NCBI RefSeq assembly: GCF_040436315.1 | Contig: NZ_AP031572.1 | Coordinates: 2,604,001-2,668,000, forward strand | DNA from: Synechocystis sp. LKSZ1 | GTDB taxonomy: Bacteria > Cyanobacteriota > Cyanobacteriia > Cyanobacteriales > Microcystaceae | DNA: 64,000 nucleotides | Direction of reading: 5' to 3' | Shown: positions 19,525-29,351 of the stretch, one piece after another | How positions within the stretch are numbered: the stretch's first letter is position 1 | How the letters are laid out: every line of letters begins with the position of its first letter | Program-made: the position numbers and the translations under genes | The notes under the pieces: model-generated | Databases searched by the model: none | Told to the model about the DNA's origin: nothing | Seen by the model: only the letters and a program-made list of their open reading frames with translations

Positions 19525-22500
19525 GTGGGTGAAGGGGCCGGGTTTGCCCTGGGAGTTTCACGGCGATTAACTAATGGCCCATCTACATTTACAGGCAGTA
19601 CAACTACGGATGATCTTTTTATTGGTGCACCTAACTATCAAATTCAAGTCGCTAATCAGTGGACGAATAAAAGTAATCTCCCCGGCCAAAACCAATCCAA
19701 TTTTCCTGATTCGAGTTGGGTTTCAGCCGGAGCAGTTTATGTTTTTAATTCAAATCAAGGCTTAAGTTCCAATGCAACTCCTTGGGCGACCTATACCGGG
19801 CCAACGATTCCCAATGCTCAAGGGACTGCCACTAGCTACTTTGCCGGAACTGTAATTGGCTCAGGTTTGAACACGGATTTCACAGATTATGATGGAGATG
19901 GCCGCCAAGATTTAGTGATTGCTGGGCCTGGGGCCAATACCAATACGGGACAGGCCTATTTGCTCAGTGGGGCGGGTGCAACTAAATCAACAAATTTACA
20001 AGCCTTAAATACAGTCAGTAACCTCGTGATCAATGGGGGCCTGGCTGGGGGCAAAACAGGAGCAGTTATCACCTCACCGGGAGACTTAAATGATGATGGC
20101 TATCAAGACTTCTTAATTACTGCTCCCCAGGGGGCCAATGCGACGGGTCAGAGTTATGTCCTGTTTGGGCCGCTAGATTTAAGTCAATTCGGGACTATTT
20201 TTGATTTAAATGTCACCGCTAACGACAACAAAACCACATTTTTACTCAACGGCAATCAACCCTACCAGGCCACGGGAACAGCAGCAGTTGGCGTGGGTGA
20301 TATTAACAATGACGGCATAGATGACCTAATGCTCACGGCTCCAGTGGCTCAACAACTCTATGCAGTTTATGGACACCCTTGGTTAGCAGACGATGGCAGT
20401 ATCAAACTTTCGGATGTTTCTTCTAATAATGGCTTTGTGATTGATGGCTATGAATATTCCCTTCCCTCTAGCCTCTTTGGTTATGTCCTCACCTTTGATC
20501 TTGGTTATGGTGCTAATTTTGAACTGACTTCTGCTTTGTTACAGTTAATTTCGCCCACCGGTCAAGTCATCTGGCGGTCAAATCCAGGGGTAGGAGTTAC
20601 TGTTACGCCCGAAGCCTACGCCATTATGCAAAGTGACGGTAACTTTGTGGTCTATGGCCAACCTGGTAATAATCCCGGTGATGTCATTTGGAGTTCCAAT
20701 ACATCAGGGAATAGCGGTGCTGTCTTGAAACTAGCGGCGGACGGCGGTCTTTATATCGTTGATTCCGAGGGCAATGTTGTCCCAAATGGCACCCTACATC
20801 CTGGGAATACCAGCCTGATTAGCACTGCTGTCACCCTAGAGGAAAATCAAGAAATCAATATCAAGTTCGATACATTTCTGGCTAATGGGGAGAATGGGGG
20901 CAGTCTCTTTGGTAATGGTCTCAACGTCGTGATGGTTGGGGATGTTAATGGTGATGGCTTTGCGGATGTGATTTCTGGGGGGAGTCCCGCTGGGGGAGTG
21001 CTTATTTTTGGCAACAGCACGAAAGATTTACTCGATGCAGCCCTAGGCACTGACGATTTAATTATTTCGGTGGAAAACGCTCAAGTTAAAGAGTTTGTTG
21101 CCCTTGGAGATTTTAATGGGGATGGCCTGGCTGATTTTGGCGCTATTGATCAGCAGGACAATTTCTATCTGATTTTAGGCAGTCCGGAATTAGGTGGCCA
21201 AGGTAGCCTGATTATTGACAGTACTTTGCCAAATTTATCTAACTTTAACCAGGCCTGGGGAGTTGGAGATTTTAATGGGGACGGTTACGATGATTTTGTC
21301 TTACAAGGCCCTAATTCTACAAGTGTTGTTTACGGCAACGCCAATGGAACATTAACCGACTCATCTTCTTTAACGTTTGGTAACAGTTTTCCCCTACCCA
21401 GTTCTTTCACCGGTATTGACTTAAATGGGAATGGCATCAGGGAGATTATCGCTGGTCAGCCCAAATTAAACCCAGTCGCTAATATCGGTGGCTTTGGCGG
21501 TGGCATCCAGTATTTTACCTATGAGTCTGGAAATCCTGTTTTACAACCTACGGTTAATCCTCCCAATGCCTCAGTTACGGCGGCTCTCGGGCTGTTGCCA
21601 TGGGGGCAAATTTCGTTTCCCAATCAATATGCCCAAAGTGTGACATCATTTGCAATTTTAGATGGCTGGCTCTATCAAGCGTTTTACGGAATTAACGAGC
21701 GTATTTCCACTAAAGATTCCTATATTTATATCCAACGAAGCCGAGATGGTGTCAACTGGGAAAACCTTACTCAAGTCGTCCCGCTTGACAGTAATGGTAC
21801 GCCAATTGATCTTAAGAATTTACCCCCCTCAATTACAGCCTACAATGGCACGCTTTATTTAGGCTTTACTGCTGACAATGGCCAGGTGTGGGTTGCAGAA
21901 GGTGTCAATACTAATGCCAACGCCGGGATACGCATCAATGCAGTACCAATCAACCAAACCTCGAACAATGGCCCAACATTAGTGGCCTTTAATGATGAAC
22001 TCTATGTATTCTTTGTTAAAGATAATTCGGATGATCTGATTCTCTATTCTAGTTCCAGTAATCCGGGGAGTAGTAGTGGTTGGGATAATGGCAATACTGT
22101 TTTAACCTTTAACGGTGTTGCTCAGTCGACTAATCAACCCCTCAGTGCTATTGTTGTCCCTGGTTCAGATGGGGATACTCTTGCCGTAGCGTTTCGCTCC
22201 AATAACTCTGCCGCTGCTTGGACTAGCCTTCTCAACTCCAGCGATTTAACGAATTGGCAAGGTTCAGCAGAATTAAACCAAGTTGATACCAATTCCCAAG
22301 TATCTCTAACCGTTGTAGATGGGACTTATTATTTATTTTTTACTACATCCAATGGGGATAGTTTTGAATATATTACTTCCACAGATGGCTTGAACTGGGG
22401 AGACACTGCATCAGTTCCCGATGATGAGAATGCAGACCTTAACGGGTTGTCTTCAGTTCTATTTAACCAAAGTTTTATTATATCATTGAATGAAAAAGAT

Positions 22501-25500
22501 ATTGACTCTCTTCTTTTTGCTTTCTCAGATCCCTTATTTGATCCTAATCAAGTCAGTCGTTGGGGTGAGCAAGTCCAGGACATTGGCGATTTTAATGGTG
22601 ATGGTATTGCTGATTTAGCTGTGTTGGCCCCTGGCTACCGAAATCTACTGCAACTTCCAATTTTTAACTACCCAACAATAAACAATTTAGGAGGAGTATT
22701 TATTTACTATGGCGAGGAGGGTGGTATTTCGGTCAATAATCCTCCTGATGTTGTTTTAGCTGCGCCAGATCTTCCCAATGAAACCATTTTTGAGTTGCTG
22801 GAAATTACCCCTATTAGTGATGTAAATGGGGATGGCTTTGATGATCTGTTAATCAGCGCACCTCTCACCCCTGTTATTGCAGGTCAATTTCCTGATGTCA
22901 ATGGTGATCAAGGGGTAAGCTGGGTTGTTTTTGGCGGAACCCATTGGGGAAATGAATACACCGCGAATTCGCCTTTCGGTTTAGGGAACCTTGCCAACAA
23001 TCAAACCAATAACACTCAAAACTTTAATCCCTATGGTTTTGTGACGACTGGATTACCCAGTTCCCAGGCCGGTATTTCCATCAGTGGTGGGGCTGATATC
23101 AACGGCGATAGTTTTAGTGATTTTGCTCTAGGTGCGCCGGGTAACTTCGACAATCTCAACTATGTTCTGTTTGGTAGTGACTTTACCTCCCAAGTCAATC
23201 AACTGGGTACAATTGGCGATGATGTCATGCTCGGTAGTCCCACAGGAGAAATTTTTGTTGCGGGCCAAGGGGATGATCAAATCTATACCAAAGGTGGGGT
23301 AGATACAGTCTATGCCGGGCCTGGGGATGATTTTGTCACGGTCACTGATACCAATTTCCGGCGATTGGATGGGGGCAGCGGGAACAACATTCTCAAATTC
23401 ACGGGCTACACCAATCAAAATTGGGATTTAACCACCCTGTCTCCAGGCCTGCGACTGAAAAACTTTAATATTCTCGATGTCCGGAACTACGGGGCCAATA
23501 TCCTCACCCTCAATGCTCTGACGATTACCCAACTTTCAGCTAATAACGAAATTCGAGTTCTCTTAGATGCCAATGACAAGCTTAATCTCGATCCCAGTTT
23601 TAATAGCCCCAGTGAAAAAGTCTATCTCGATAACCAAAACTATTACCGATACACCTCAAGTGCTTCTGCTGCAACCGTCTTAGTCAATGTCCCCAATCAA
23701 GTCACTTTTACCGCTCTCAGTACCAACACACCAATTCTGAACACCATCCCCACGGCCCAAGCGAGTGCCTTGAGCACTGATAATAATGCCAGTTCCCTGA
23801 CGGGGGCTACGCTGGTTACGACCGCTAGTACCGATCCACCGCAACCCACTCGCTTGTTTGTCTCTAATCCAACGGTTGCTGAAGCGGCCGGTGTCGCAAC
23901 CTTCACGATCCAACGGACTGGGGACTTGAATAAATACGTTGCTGTTAATTATCGTACCCAGGACGGTAGTGGTAAAGCCGGCGATCGCTATCTTCCCAAT
24001 TTGGGGCGTTTTGTCTTTGCTCCCCAGGAGGCCAGCAAAACCATTACGATTGACTTGCCCAATGATGCGATCTATACAGGAACTAAAACTTTTGGATTAC
24101 AGGTATCTCTACTGGTAGAAGCAGATACAGGGGAGACGTTGCCCCTAGAATTTGAGGCGGAGGCCGCTGGGGAAGGGGGACAAATTCGGGGTTGGCGCTT
24201 AGAGGAGCAGGCCACGAACAATGGCGTTTTAGGGGGCGCCTTACAGTTTGAGGTGACAAGCACCGAGGGCCAAGCCCAAGTAAGTCTGAGCCTAGACGGC
24301 CTGCCCGATTTTAATAGTTACTACAGCTACAGTCCTCAGACGGATACTTACCAGGAACTATTATTCGATGGTTCGACCGGAGCGAGTTTTCGCTCGGACC
24401 AAGGCCATACCGTCCAGCTCGTGGGCCAGGACGGAGAACGGGGAGATAGTGATGATGTTCCCAACGGCCTGGTACAAGTCCATGGCTATGTGGGACGGAC
24501 GATTCCAGGTCTGGTATCCCAGGATCATCGTATTTTTTGGGCACCAACCTTGGCCGATGGCCAGGGCCAATGGCGCTTGATTGGGACGTCTAGTCAAGAT
24601 TATGAATTAGGCTGGATTGCCGTGGATGATTTGCAGGGTACCATTGATGGTCTATTGCCCAGTGATCCTAACTACCAGGCCCTGGCCTTAGGCCGTAAAC
24701 AGGTTCTTTTCCACAACAAAGGTGGGGCGGCCCCACAGGCCTTGAGTCGGCAGATTGCTCTAGAGGGCTTCGTCAATGCAGACAATTTGGCACCCACGGA
24801 GGAAGAGTTTTTTGGTGAATTACAGCCCTTTAGCCTAGCGGCTAATCGCTACCATATACTCTATGCTCGCCAAGGAGAGAGCCTGACTTTTTCGTTAACT
24901 GAACCGCCCCAGATCGTTAATGATAGCCGTGGTTATCATCAGCTCTCTTTTGGTGGTATTACCGCTGAAATGAGTTCAAGTACGGTGTTCATTCCAGGGC
25001 CTTGGAACGAACGGGTTTCTGTGCAGGCGTCCCTGAGCCGAGCGGCGGATTATGAAAATGTCATTGCGCTCTACCCGGTTGATACCTTAACGGGGGGATT
25101 AACCTTGCTGGGCCCTGAAGCTACTGATCCGAGCACCTTATATCCCGGTGATCCTGGTTATGCTCAAGTGGCCCTTGAACGAGCCAGAAACCCCGTGACA
25201 GGCGTAATTTTGAATACACCGTCAAACTTGGCGACGAACCAACAACGGCTAGAACTCCAGGGCAATACCCTCTATGGCATGGTTATCGTCCCCAACACCA
25301 CGCTGGAGGCCGTCCTTAACCAAAACCCCAATAATCTCCCTGGATCAGGCCCAGTTGCTCTGTTTTCCTTTGGGGCCGCTAATCCCGATGGTCGTTCCCA
25401 CATGGCCCGGTTAGGCAGTAATCTCTTTGGCTTTGAAGATATTTGGGGGGGCGGCGACCAGGACTATAATGATATGGTTCTCCGTCTCGTGCCACAGATC

Positions 25501-25509
25501 ATCACTTAG
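19525..25509 (+). CDS. Giant surface/secreted protein, C-terminal part (same gene, after frameshift)
   Basis: This frame is open from 19372, directly at the break, so it continues the upstream protein; the GTG at 19525 is only the first start-like codon. It has about ten more FG-GAP-type repeats with Ca2+-binding loops (DYDGDGRQD, DVNGDGFAD, DFNGDGLAD, DFNGDGYDD, DFNGDGIAD, DVNGDGFDD). A bulb-type mannose-binding lectin domain lies at about residues 308-435 with the motif QSDGNFVVY. RTX-like glycine/aspartate repeats are at about 1225-1290, a Calx-beta domain at about 1440-1530, and a C-terminal module from about 1580 ends in a DUF4114 sequence (GFEDIWGGGDQDYNDMVLR). The whole looks like a calcium-stabilised adhesin or outer-layer protein. 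The role is inferred from domains only. Confidence 0.85.
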   Translation: MGEGAGFALGVSRRLTNGPSTFTGSTTTDDLFIGAPNYQIQVANQWTNKSNLPGQNQSNFPDSSWVSAGAVYVFNSNQGLSSNATPWATYTGPTIPNAQGTATSYFAGTVIGSGLNTDFTDYDGDGRQDLVIAGPGANTNTGQAYLLSGAGATKSTNLQALNTVSNLVINGGLAGGKTGAVITSPGDLNDDGYQDFLITAPQGANATGQSYVLFGPLDLSQFGTIFDLNVTANDNKTTFLLNGNQPYQATGTAAVGVGDINNDGIDDLMLTAPVAQQLYAVYGHPWLADDGSIKLSDVSSNNGFVIDGYEYSLPSSLFGYVLTFDLGYGANFELTSALLQLISPTGQVIWRSNPGVGVTVTPEAYAIMQSDGNFVVYGQPGNNPGDVIWSSNTSGNSGAVLKLAADGGLYIVDSEGNVVPNGTLHPGNTSLISTAVTLEENQEINIKFDTFLANGENGGSLFGNGLNVVMVGDVNGDGFADVISGGSPAGGVLIFGNSTKDLLDAALGTDDLIISVENAQVKEFVALGDFNGDGLADFGAIDQQDNFYLILGSPELGGQGSLIIDSTLPNLSNFNQAWGVGDFNGDGYDDFVLQGPNSTSVVYGNANGTLTDSSSLTFGNSFPLPSSFTGIDLNGNGIREIIAGQPKLNPVANIGGFGGGIQYFTYESGNPVLQPTVNPPNASVTAALGLLPWGQISFPNQYAQSVTSFAILDGWLYQAFYGINERISTKDSYIYIQRSRDGVNWENLTQVVPLDSNGTPIDLKNLPPSITAYNGTLYLGFTADNGQVWVAEGVNTNANAGIRINAVPINQTSNNGPTLVAFNDELYVFFVKDNSDDLILYSSSSNPGSSSGWDNGNTVLTFNGVAQSTNQPLSAIVVPGSDGDTLAVAFRSNNSAAAWTSLLNSSDLTNWQGSAELNQVDTNSQVSLTVVDGTYYLFFTTSNGDSFEYITSTDGLNWGDTASVPDDENADLNGLSSVLFNQSFIISLNEKDIDSLLFAFSDPLFDPNQVSRWGEQVQDIGDFNGDGIADLAVLAPGYRNLLQLPIFNYPTINNLGGVFIYYGEEGGISVNNPPDVVLAAPDLPNETIFELLEITPISDVNGDGFDDLLISAPLTPVIAGQFPDVNGDQGVSWVVFGGTHWGNEYTANSPFGLGNLANNQTNNTQNFNPYGFVTTGLPSSQAGISISGGADINGDSFSDFALGAPGNFDNLNYVLFGSDFTSQVNQLGTIGDDVMLGSPTGEIFVAGQGDDQIYTKGGVDTVYAGPGDDFVTVTDTNFRRLDGGSGNNILKFTGYTNQNWDLTTLSPGLRLKNFNILDVRNYGANILTLNALTITQLSANNEIRVLLDANDKLNLDPSFNSPSEKVYLDNQNYYRYTSSASAATVLVNVPNQVTFTALSTNTPILNTIPTAQASALSTDNNASSLTGATLVTTASTDPPQPTRLFVSNPTVAEAAGVATFTIQRTGDLNKYVAVNYRTQDGSGKAGDRYLPNLGRFVFAPQEASKTITIDLPNDAIYTGTKTFGLQVSLLVEADTGETLPLEFEAEAAGEGGQIRGWRLEEQATNNGVLGGALQFEVTSTEGQAQVSLSLDGLPDFNSYYSYSPQTDTYQELLFDGSTGASFRSDQGHTVQLVGQDGERGDSDDVPNGLVQVHGYVGRTIPGLVSQDHRIFWAPTLADGQGQWRLIGTSSQDYELGWIAVDDLQGTIDGLLPSDPNYQALALGRKQVLFHNKGGAAPQALSRQIALEGFVNADNLAPTEEEFFGELQPFSLAANRYHILYARQGESLTFSLTEPPQIVNDSRGYHQLSFGGITAEMSSSTVFIPGPWNERVSVQASLSRAADYENVIALYPVDTLTGGLTLLGPEATDPSTLYPGDPGYAQVALERARNPVTGVILNTPSNLATNQQRLELQGNTLYGMVIVPNTTLEAVLNQNPNNLPGSGPVALFSFGAANPDGRSHMARLGSNLFGFEDIWGGGDQDYNDMVLRLVPQIIT

Positions 25510-25554
25510 AGCCAGCGGTCAATATCTTAAGATTAGAGGGCCTTTTACTTGATT

Positions 25555-25669
25555 CAACGCCACCGTCGATGCTGAAACATTAATAGCCCCGTGAGCAATA
25601 AAAGGGCCGGAACAAGGCCAGCTGGAGCTTAAATAAAGCGAGTCAACCAACAACCACAATGACCAATGG
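25555..25669 (-). pseudogene. Decayed second copy of the PepSY-protein remnant
   Basis: This 115-base stretch matches 13260-13374 with about 14 mismatches by eye. On the reverse strand it reads PIGHCGCWLTRFI, then an in-frame TAA, then LVPALLLLTGLLMFQHRRW, so it cannot encode the helix intact. It is joined at CAATGG (25664-25669) directly to a copy of the tldE 3' region. In the original locus the two parts are in the opposite order. Confidence 0.7.
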
Positions 25670-26210
25670 TAAACGGGGACTAGAGGGCTCCTCTCCCTTG
25701 ATTAGCTTGGCTCAGGATCCTCAACTCAGTCCCTATGATTGTCCTTTTGACGATGAGGGCACCCCCACCCAGGCCTATTCCCTGATCCAACGGGGCCAAC
25801 TCCAGCAGTTTTATAGTGACCGGATGACGGCCCGTCGTCTCGGCCAACTCCCTAGCGGCAACGGTTTCCGGCCGGGTCTGGAGTATTATCCTGTCCCGAG
25901 TTTAGTCAATTTAGTCGTGGCCCCTGGCCAAGAAGATGGGCAAAGTCTACTGCAAGCCTTGCCCCAGGCCTTGATCGTGGCTCAAATTTTAGGGGACGGA
26001 GCCGATCTGTCCGGCGATTTTTCCGTCAATGTGGATTTGGGCTATGCTGTTGCTGACGGGGAAGTTCTGGGACGGGTTAAGGACACCATGATCGCGGGCA
26101 ATGTCTATCAACTTCTAAACCAAGTTATCGCTGTGGGCAATGACCGTCGTTGGCAAGGTTCCTACTATACCCCTTCTCTTTTGATCGATGGAGTTGCCGT
26201 TGTTGCCTAA
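25664..26210 (+). pseudogene. Partial duplicate of the tldE/pmbA-like 3' end
   Basis: This 547-base block repeats 12582-13164, including the stop codon, with few differences apart from a deletion of 36 bases near its start and some changes around it. An open frame from an ATG at 25659 covers 183 residues, of which about 175 equal the C-terminal part of the intact gene. The ATG belongs to the adjoining PepSY remnant, no Shine-Dalgarno is evident, and the N-terminal two thirds are missing. It is therefore a gene fragment. Similarity stops exactly at the stop codon. The low divergence points to a recent copy or to gene conversion with the intact gene. Confidence 0.85.
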
Positions 26211-26286
26211 GCCCATGGAGTGCCATCGGTTCTCTTTTTGAAGCCCTCTCCGATTTATGACATAGATAACGTCACTGAGGATTACG

Positions 26287-28926
26287 ATGGTTGCACCTAT
26301 TCACAATAATCCCTTTAATGGCTTGTCGGCCCAGGAAGCTGCCGATCGCTTAAAGCAAGATGGCTACAACGAACTACCCTCGACCCAGCATCGTACCTTT
26401 GTGACGATTGCGCTGGAAATTATCCAAGAGCCAATCTTCTTGCTCCTGATTGCCTGCGGTGTCATCTATCTCTTTTTAGGCGACGCTCAAGAAGCAATTA
26501 TTCTACTGGGGTTTGTCTTTTTTATCATTGGCATCAATCTTTACCAGGAGCAAAAAACCGAGCGGTCGTTGGAGGCCCTGCGAGACCTATCCAGCCCTAG
26601 GGCCTTGGTGATTCGGGATGGAGAGCGCCAGCGGATTGCCGGGAGAGAAGTAGTACAAGGTGATTTAATTGTGGTTGAGGAGGGGGATCGGATCCCCGCC
26701 GATGCCGTACTGTTGTGGGCGACGCACTTAACCGTCGATGAGTCGCTGTTAACTGGCGAGTCAGTTCCCGTTAGGAAGCGTGCTATTCATCCGTCAGAGG
26801 ATCCCGAGGAACTGTCAGCAACGCTAAGGCCTGGGGGAGACGATTTACCCTGCGTCTATTCCGGCACTCTCACCGTTCAGGGTCAGGGCATTGCCCAAGT
26901 ACAAGCAACGGGGATTGACACGGAGATGGGTAAAATCGGTAAAGCCCTACAAACGGTTGAACCCGAAGAGACTGTATTACAAAAAGAAACCCGTCGCATT
27001 GTCGGTAAATTGACGATTATCGCGCTAGCGATTTGTGTGGTAGTAGTTATTCTGTACGGACTCAGTCGGGGCGATTGGCTGAATGGATTTTTAGCGGGGC
27101 TAGCCTTAGCCATGGCTATTTTACCCAATGAAATTCCGGTCGTTCTGGCTATTTTTTTGGCCCTCGGAGCTTGGAGATTCTCTCAAAAACAGGTGCTAAC
27201 TCGTCGTATTCCAGTGGTTGAAACCCTTGGATCAGCAACAGTTCTTTGTGTGGATAAGACGGGGACTCTCACCTTGAACCAAATGGCCGTCAAACAATTG
27301 TTGGCTTACAATTCTTCTCAATCCTATCTGTACGATGTCACTCTGCATGAGCGAGAGCCCTTGCCAGAAACTGTACATCCCTTGATTGAGTTTGGCATCT
27401 TAGCCAGCCGTAAAGATCCCTTCGATCCAATGGAAAAGGCTTTACAGCAGATTGGGCGGAGTTATCTGGCACAGACGGAACATCTACACGATGACTGGGA
27501 ACTGTTGCACGAATATCCCCTATCCACGGATCTCTTAGCGATGTCTTGTGTTTGGGAAGCTCCCACCGGTGAACTCACGGTTGCGGCGAAAGGGGCCCCT
27601 GAGGCGATCGCCGATCTTTGCCATTTCAGCATCAGTCAGCAACAGGAACTGGCGGAATACATTCAGGTTATGGCCAAGGAAGGCCTACGAGTTCTCGGCA
27701 TCGCCCAAGGCCGCAAAGCAGGAGCCTTACCGCAAACCCATGCTTTTGAGTCGTCCCCGCCCGATTCTCCCCTCAAGATTGATGAGCGACTGCCCGTTCA
27801 ACAACACGACTTTGAGTTTGAATTTGTCGGACTAGTTGGGCTAGAAGATCCCGTTCGCCCGACCGTCGCCCCAGCAATCGCTGAATGCTATAGTGCCGGC
27901 CTTCGGGTTGTCATGATTACGGGGGATTACCCAGTGACAGCGCAAAACATTGCTCGCCAAATTGGACTGACACCTACGGAGAAGGTCATTACCGGCAAGG
28001 AATTGGAGCAAATGAGTGAAGCGGAGCTGCGGGATCGCATTCAAAGCACCAATATTTTTGCCCGTGTCGTCCCTGAACAAAAATTGACCATTGTCAATGC
28101 CCTAAAGCGCTCGGGGGAAATTGTGGCCATGACTGGTGATGGGGTAAATGATGCCCCGGCTCTCAAATCTGCCCATATCGGCATTGCCATGGGGGAACGG
28201 GGAACGGATGTAGCAAGAGAATCAGCCGATCTCGTGTTACTTAATGATGATTTCTCCTCCATTGTGGAATCGGTAAAACTGGGGAGACGCATCTTTGACA
28301 ACCTCAAAAAAGGCATGGCCTATACTTTAGCGGTTCATGTTCCCATTGCAGGAATGTCCCTAATTCCTGTGGTATTTGGCTGGCCGTTAGTTCTACTCCC
28401 TATCCACATTGCCTTTCTGCACCTCATTATCGATCCCGCCTGTACCGTCGTGTTTGAAGCTGAACCCGCAGAAAGCAATATTATGCGTCGCCCCCCTCGT
28501 AATCCCAAAGAACCCCTGTTCAGTCCTCGAACTTTGCGATTGGCCTTACTCCAGGGGATCAGTGTTTTAATAATACTGGTTATTGTATTTGCGATTGCCT
28601 ATTACAGCGGTAGTGGTGAATTAGATGCCCGTGCCTTGGCCTTTACGACCTTGATTATTTCTAACCTAGCAATGATCTTAACCAATCGTTCCTGGTCGCG
28701 AACCATTCCAGAAATGCTGCAAGCACCTAATCAGGCATTATGGTGGGTTCTGGGCGGTGGAGTTTTCTTTTTGGGCCTAATTCTCTACGTTCCCTTGCTA
28801 AGACACCTGTTCAGCTTTTCCTTTCTTCATGCTGATGATTTACTGGTTAGCTTGATGTCTGGCGTTGTTAGTATTTTCTGGTTTGAAGGACTAAAGCTGT
28901 GGAATCGTCGGAGCGTAAATCGGTAA
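26287..28926 (+). CDS. Cation-transporting P-type ATPase
   Basis: Membrane pump of 879 residues that couples ATP hydrolysis to cation transport. It has the actuator motif LTGES, the phosphorylation site CVDKTGTLTLNQM, the ATP-binding region with AAKGAPEAI, and the hinge MTGDGVNDAPALKSAHIGIAMG. No N-terminal heavy-metal-binding domain is seen, which places it in the P2/P3-like group and not with Cu or Zn/Cd pumps. The fourth membrane helix reads AILPNEIPVVL, in the place where calcium pumps have PEGLP and related bacterial pumps PEEFP. The ion is therefore uncertain. A diacylglycerol kinase gene follows by 17 bases. Confidence 0.9.
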   Translation: MVAPIHNNPFNGLSAQEAADRLKQDGYNELPSTQHRTFVTIALEIIQEPIFLLLIACGVIYLFLGDAQEAIILLGFVFFIIGINLYQEQKTERSLEALRDLSSPRALVIRDGERQRIAGREVVQGDLIVVEEGDRIPADAVLLWATHLTVDESLLTGESVPVRKRAIHPSEDPEELSATLRPGGDDLPCVYSGTLTVQGQGIAQVQATGIDTEMGKIGKALQTVEPEETVLQKETRRIVGKLTIIALAICVVVVILYGLSRGDWLNGFLAGLALAMAILPNEIPVVLAIFLALGAWRFSQKQVLTRRIPVVETLGSATVLCVDKTGTLTLNQMAVKQLLAYNSSQSYLYDVTLHEREPLPETVHPLIEFGILASRKDPFDPMEKALQQIGRSYLAQTEHLHDDWELLHEYPLSTDLLAMSCVWEAPTGELTVAAKGAPEAIADLCHFSISQQQELAEYIQVMAKEGLRVLGIAQGRKAGALPQTHAFESSPPDSPLKIDERLPVQQHDFEFEFVGLVGLEDPVRPTVAPAIAECYSAGLRVVMITGDYPVTAQNIARQIGLTPTEKVITGKELEQMSEAELRDRIQSTNIFARVVPEQKLTIVNALKRSGEIVAMTGDGVNDAPALKSAHIGIAMGERGTDVARESADLVLLNDDFSSIVESVKLGRRIFDNLKKGMAYTLAVHVPIAGMSLIPVVFGWPLVLLPIHIAFLHLIIDPACTVVFEAEPAESNIMRRPPRNPKEPLFSPRTLRLALLQGISVLIILVIVFAIAYYSGSGELDARALAFTTLIISNLAMILTNRSWSRTIPEMLQAPNQALWWVLGGGVFFLGLILYVPLLRHLFSFSFLHADDLLVSLMSGVVSIFWFEGLKLWNRRSVNR

Positions 28927-28943
28927 AGACAAGCATGATATAG

Positions 28944-29351
28944 ATGATCAGAACTGTCACTGAAAATGCTATGCACAAAAGAAATCATAGCTCCGGTTAT
29001 CATCCAATCCAAAAGCTCAAGATTATCCTAAAGGGCCTGCGCATTGCCGTCATCTCTGATTTTAGTGTTGCCTACAAGCTTGCTTTATCTATACCGGTAC
29101 TTATTCTTTCTTTCCTGTTTCGCCAATGGGTTGATGTCACGCTCATTTTACTAGCAACGGGAATGATGCTGACTGCCGAATTATTTAATAGTGCGGTTGA
29201 AATTTTATGTGACTTTATAGAGCAAAGTGAAAATACTCAGATTGGTATCATTAAGGATATTGCGGCGGCAGCAACTGGTATTAGTATTTTTGTCTGGGCT
29301 ACGACGCTAGTGCTGGAAGGAAGCCATCTTTGGCAATTACATAAAAGGTAA
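28944..29351 (+). CDS. dgkA: Diacylglycerol kinase (DgkA family)
   Basis: Small integral membrane kinase that phosphorylates diacylglycerol or undecaprenol. The 135-residue frame contains the family core LTAELFNSAVEILCDF (the glutamate and asparagine of the active site) and IGIIKDIAAAATGISI, with three hydrophobic helices. The ATG at 28944 gives a longer N-terminus; an internal ATG at 28971 (MHKRNHSSG) is also possible. It lies 17 bases after the P-type ATPase stop and is likely co-transcribed. Confidence 0.88.
   Translation: MIRTVTENAMHKRNHSSGYHPIQKLKIILKGLRIAVISDFSVAYKLALSIPVLILSFLFRQWVDVTLILLATGMMLTAELFNSAVEILCDFIEQSENTQIGIIKDIAAAATGISIFVWATTLVLEGSHLWQLHKR

Noticed and set aside
13646-25509. 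Giant gene considered as a polyketide or peptide synthetase
   Set aside because: No ketosynthase, adenylation or carrier motifs; the content is FG-GAP, Ig-like, lectin and Calx-beta domains.
25555-26210. Flanking duplication considered as an insertion sequence or transposon end
   Set aside because: No transposase frame, no terminal inverted repeats and no target duplication; the copied DNA is host gene sequence in swapped order.
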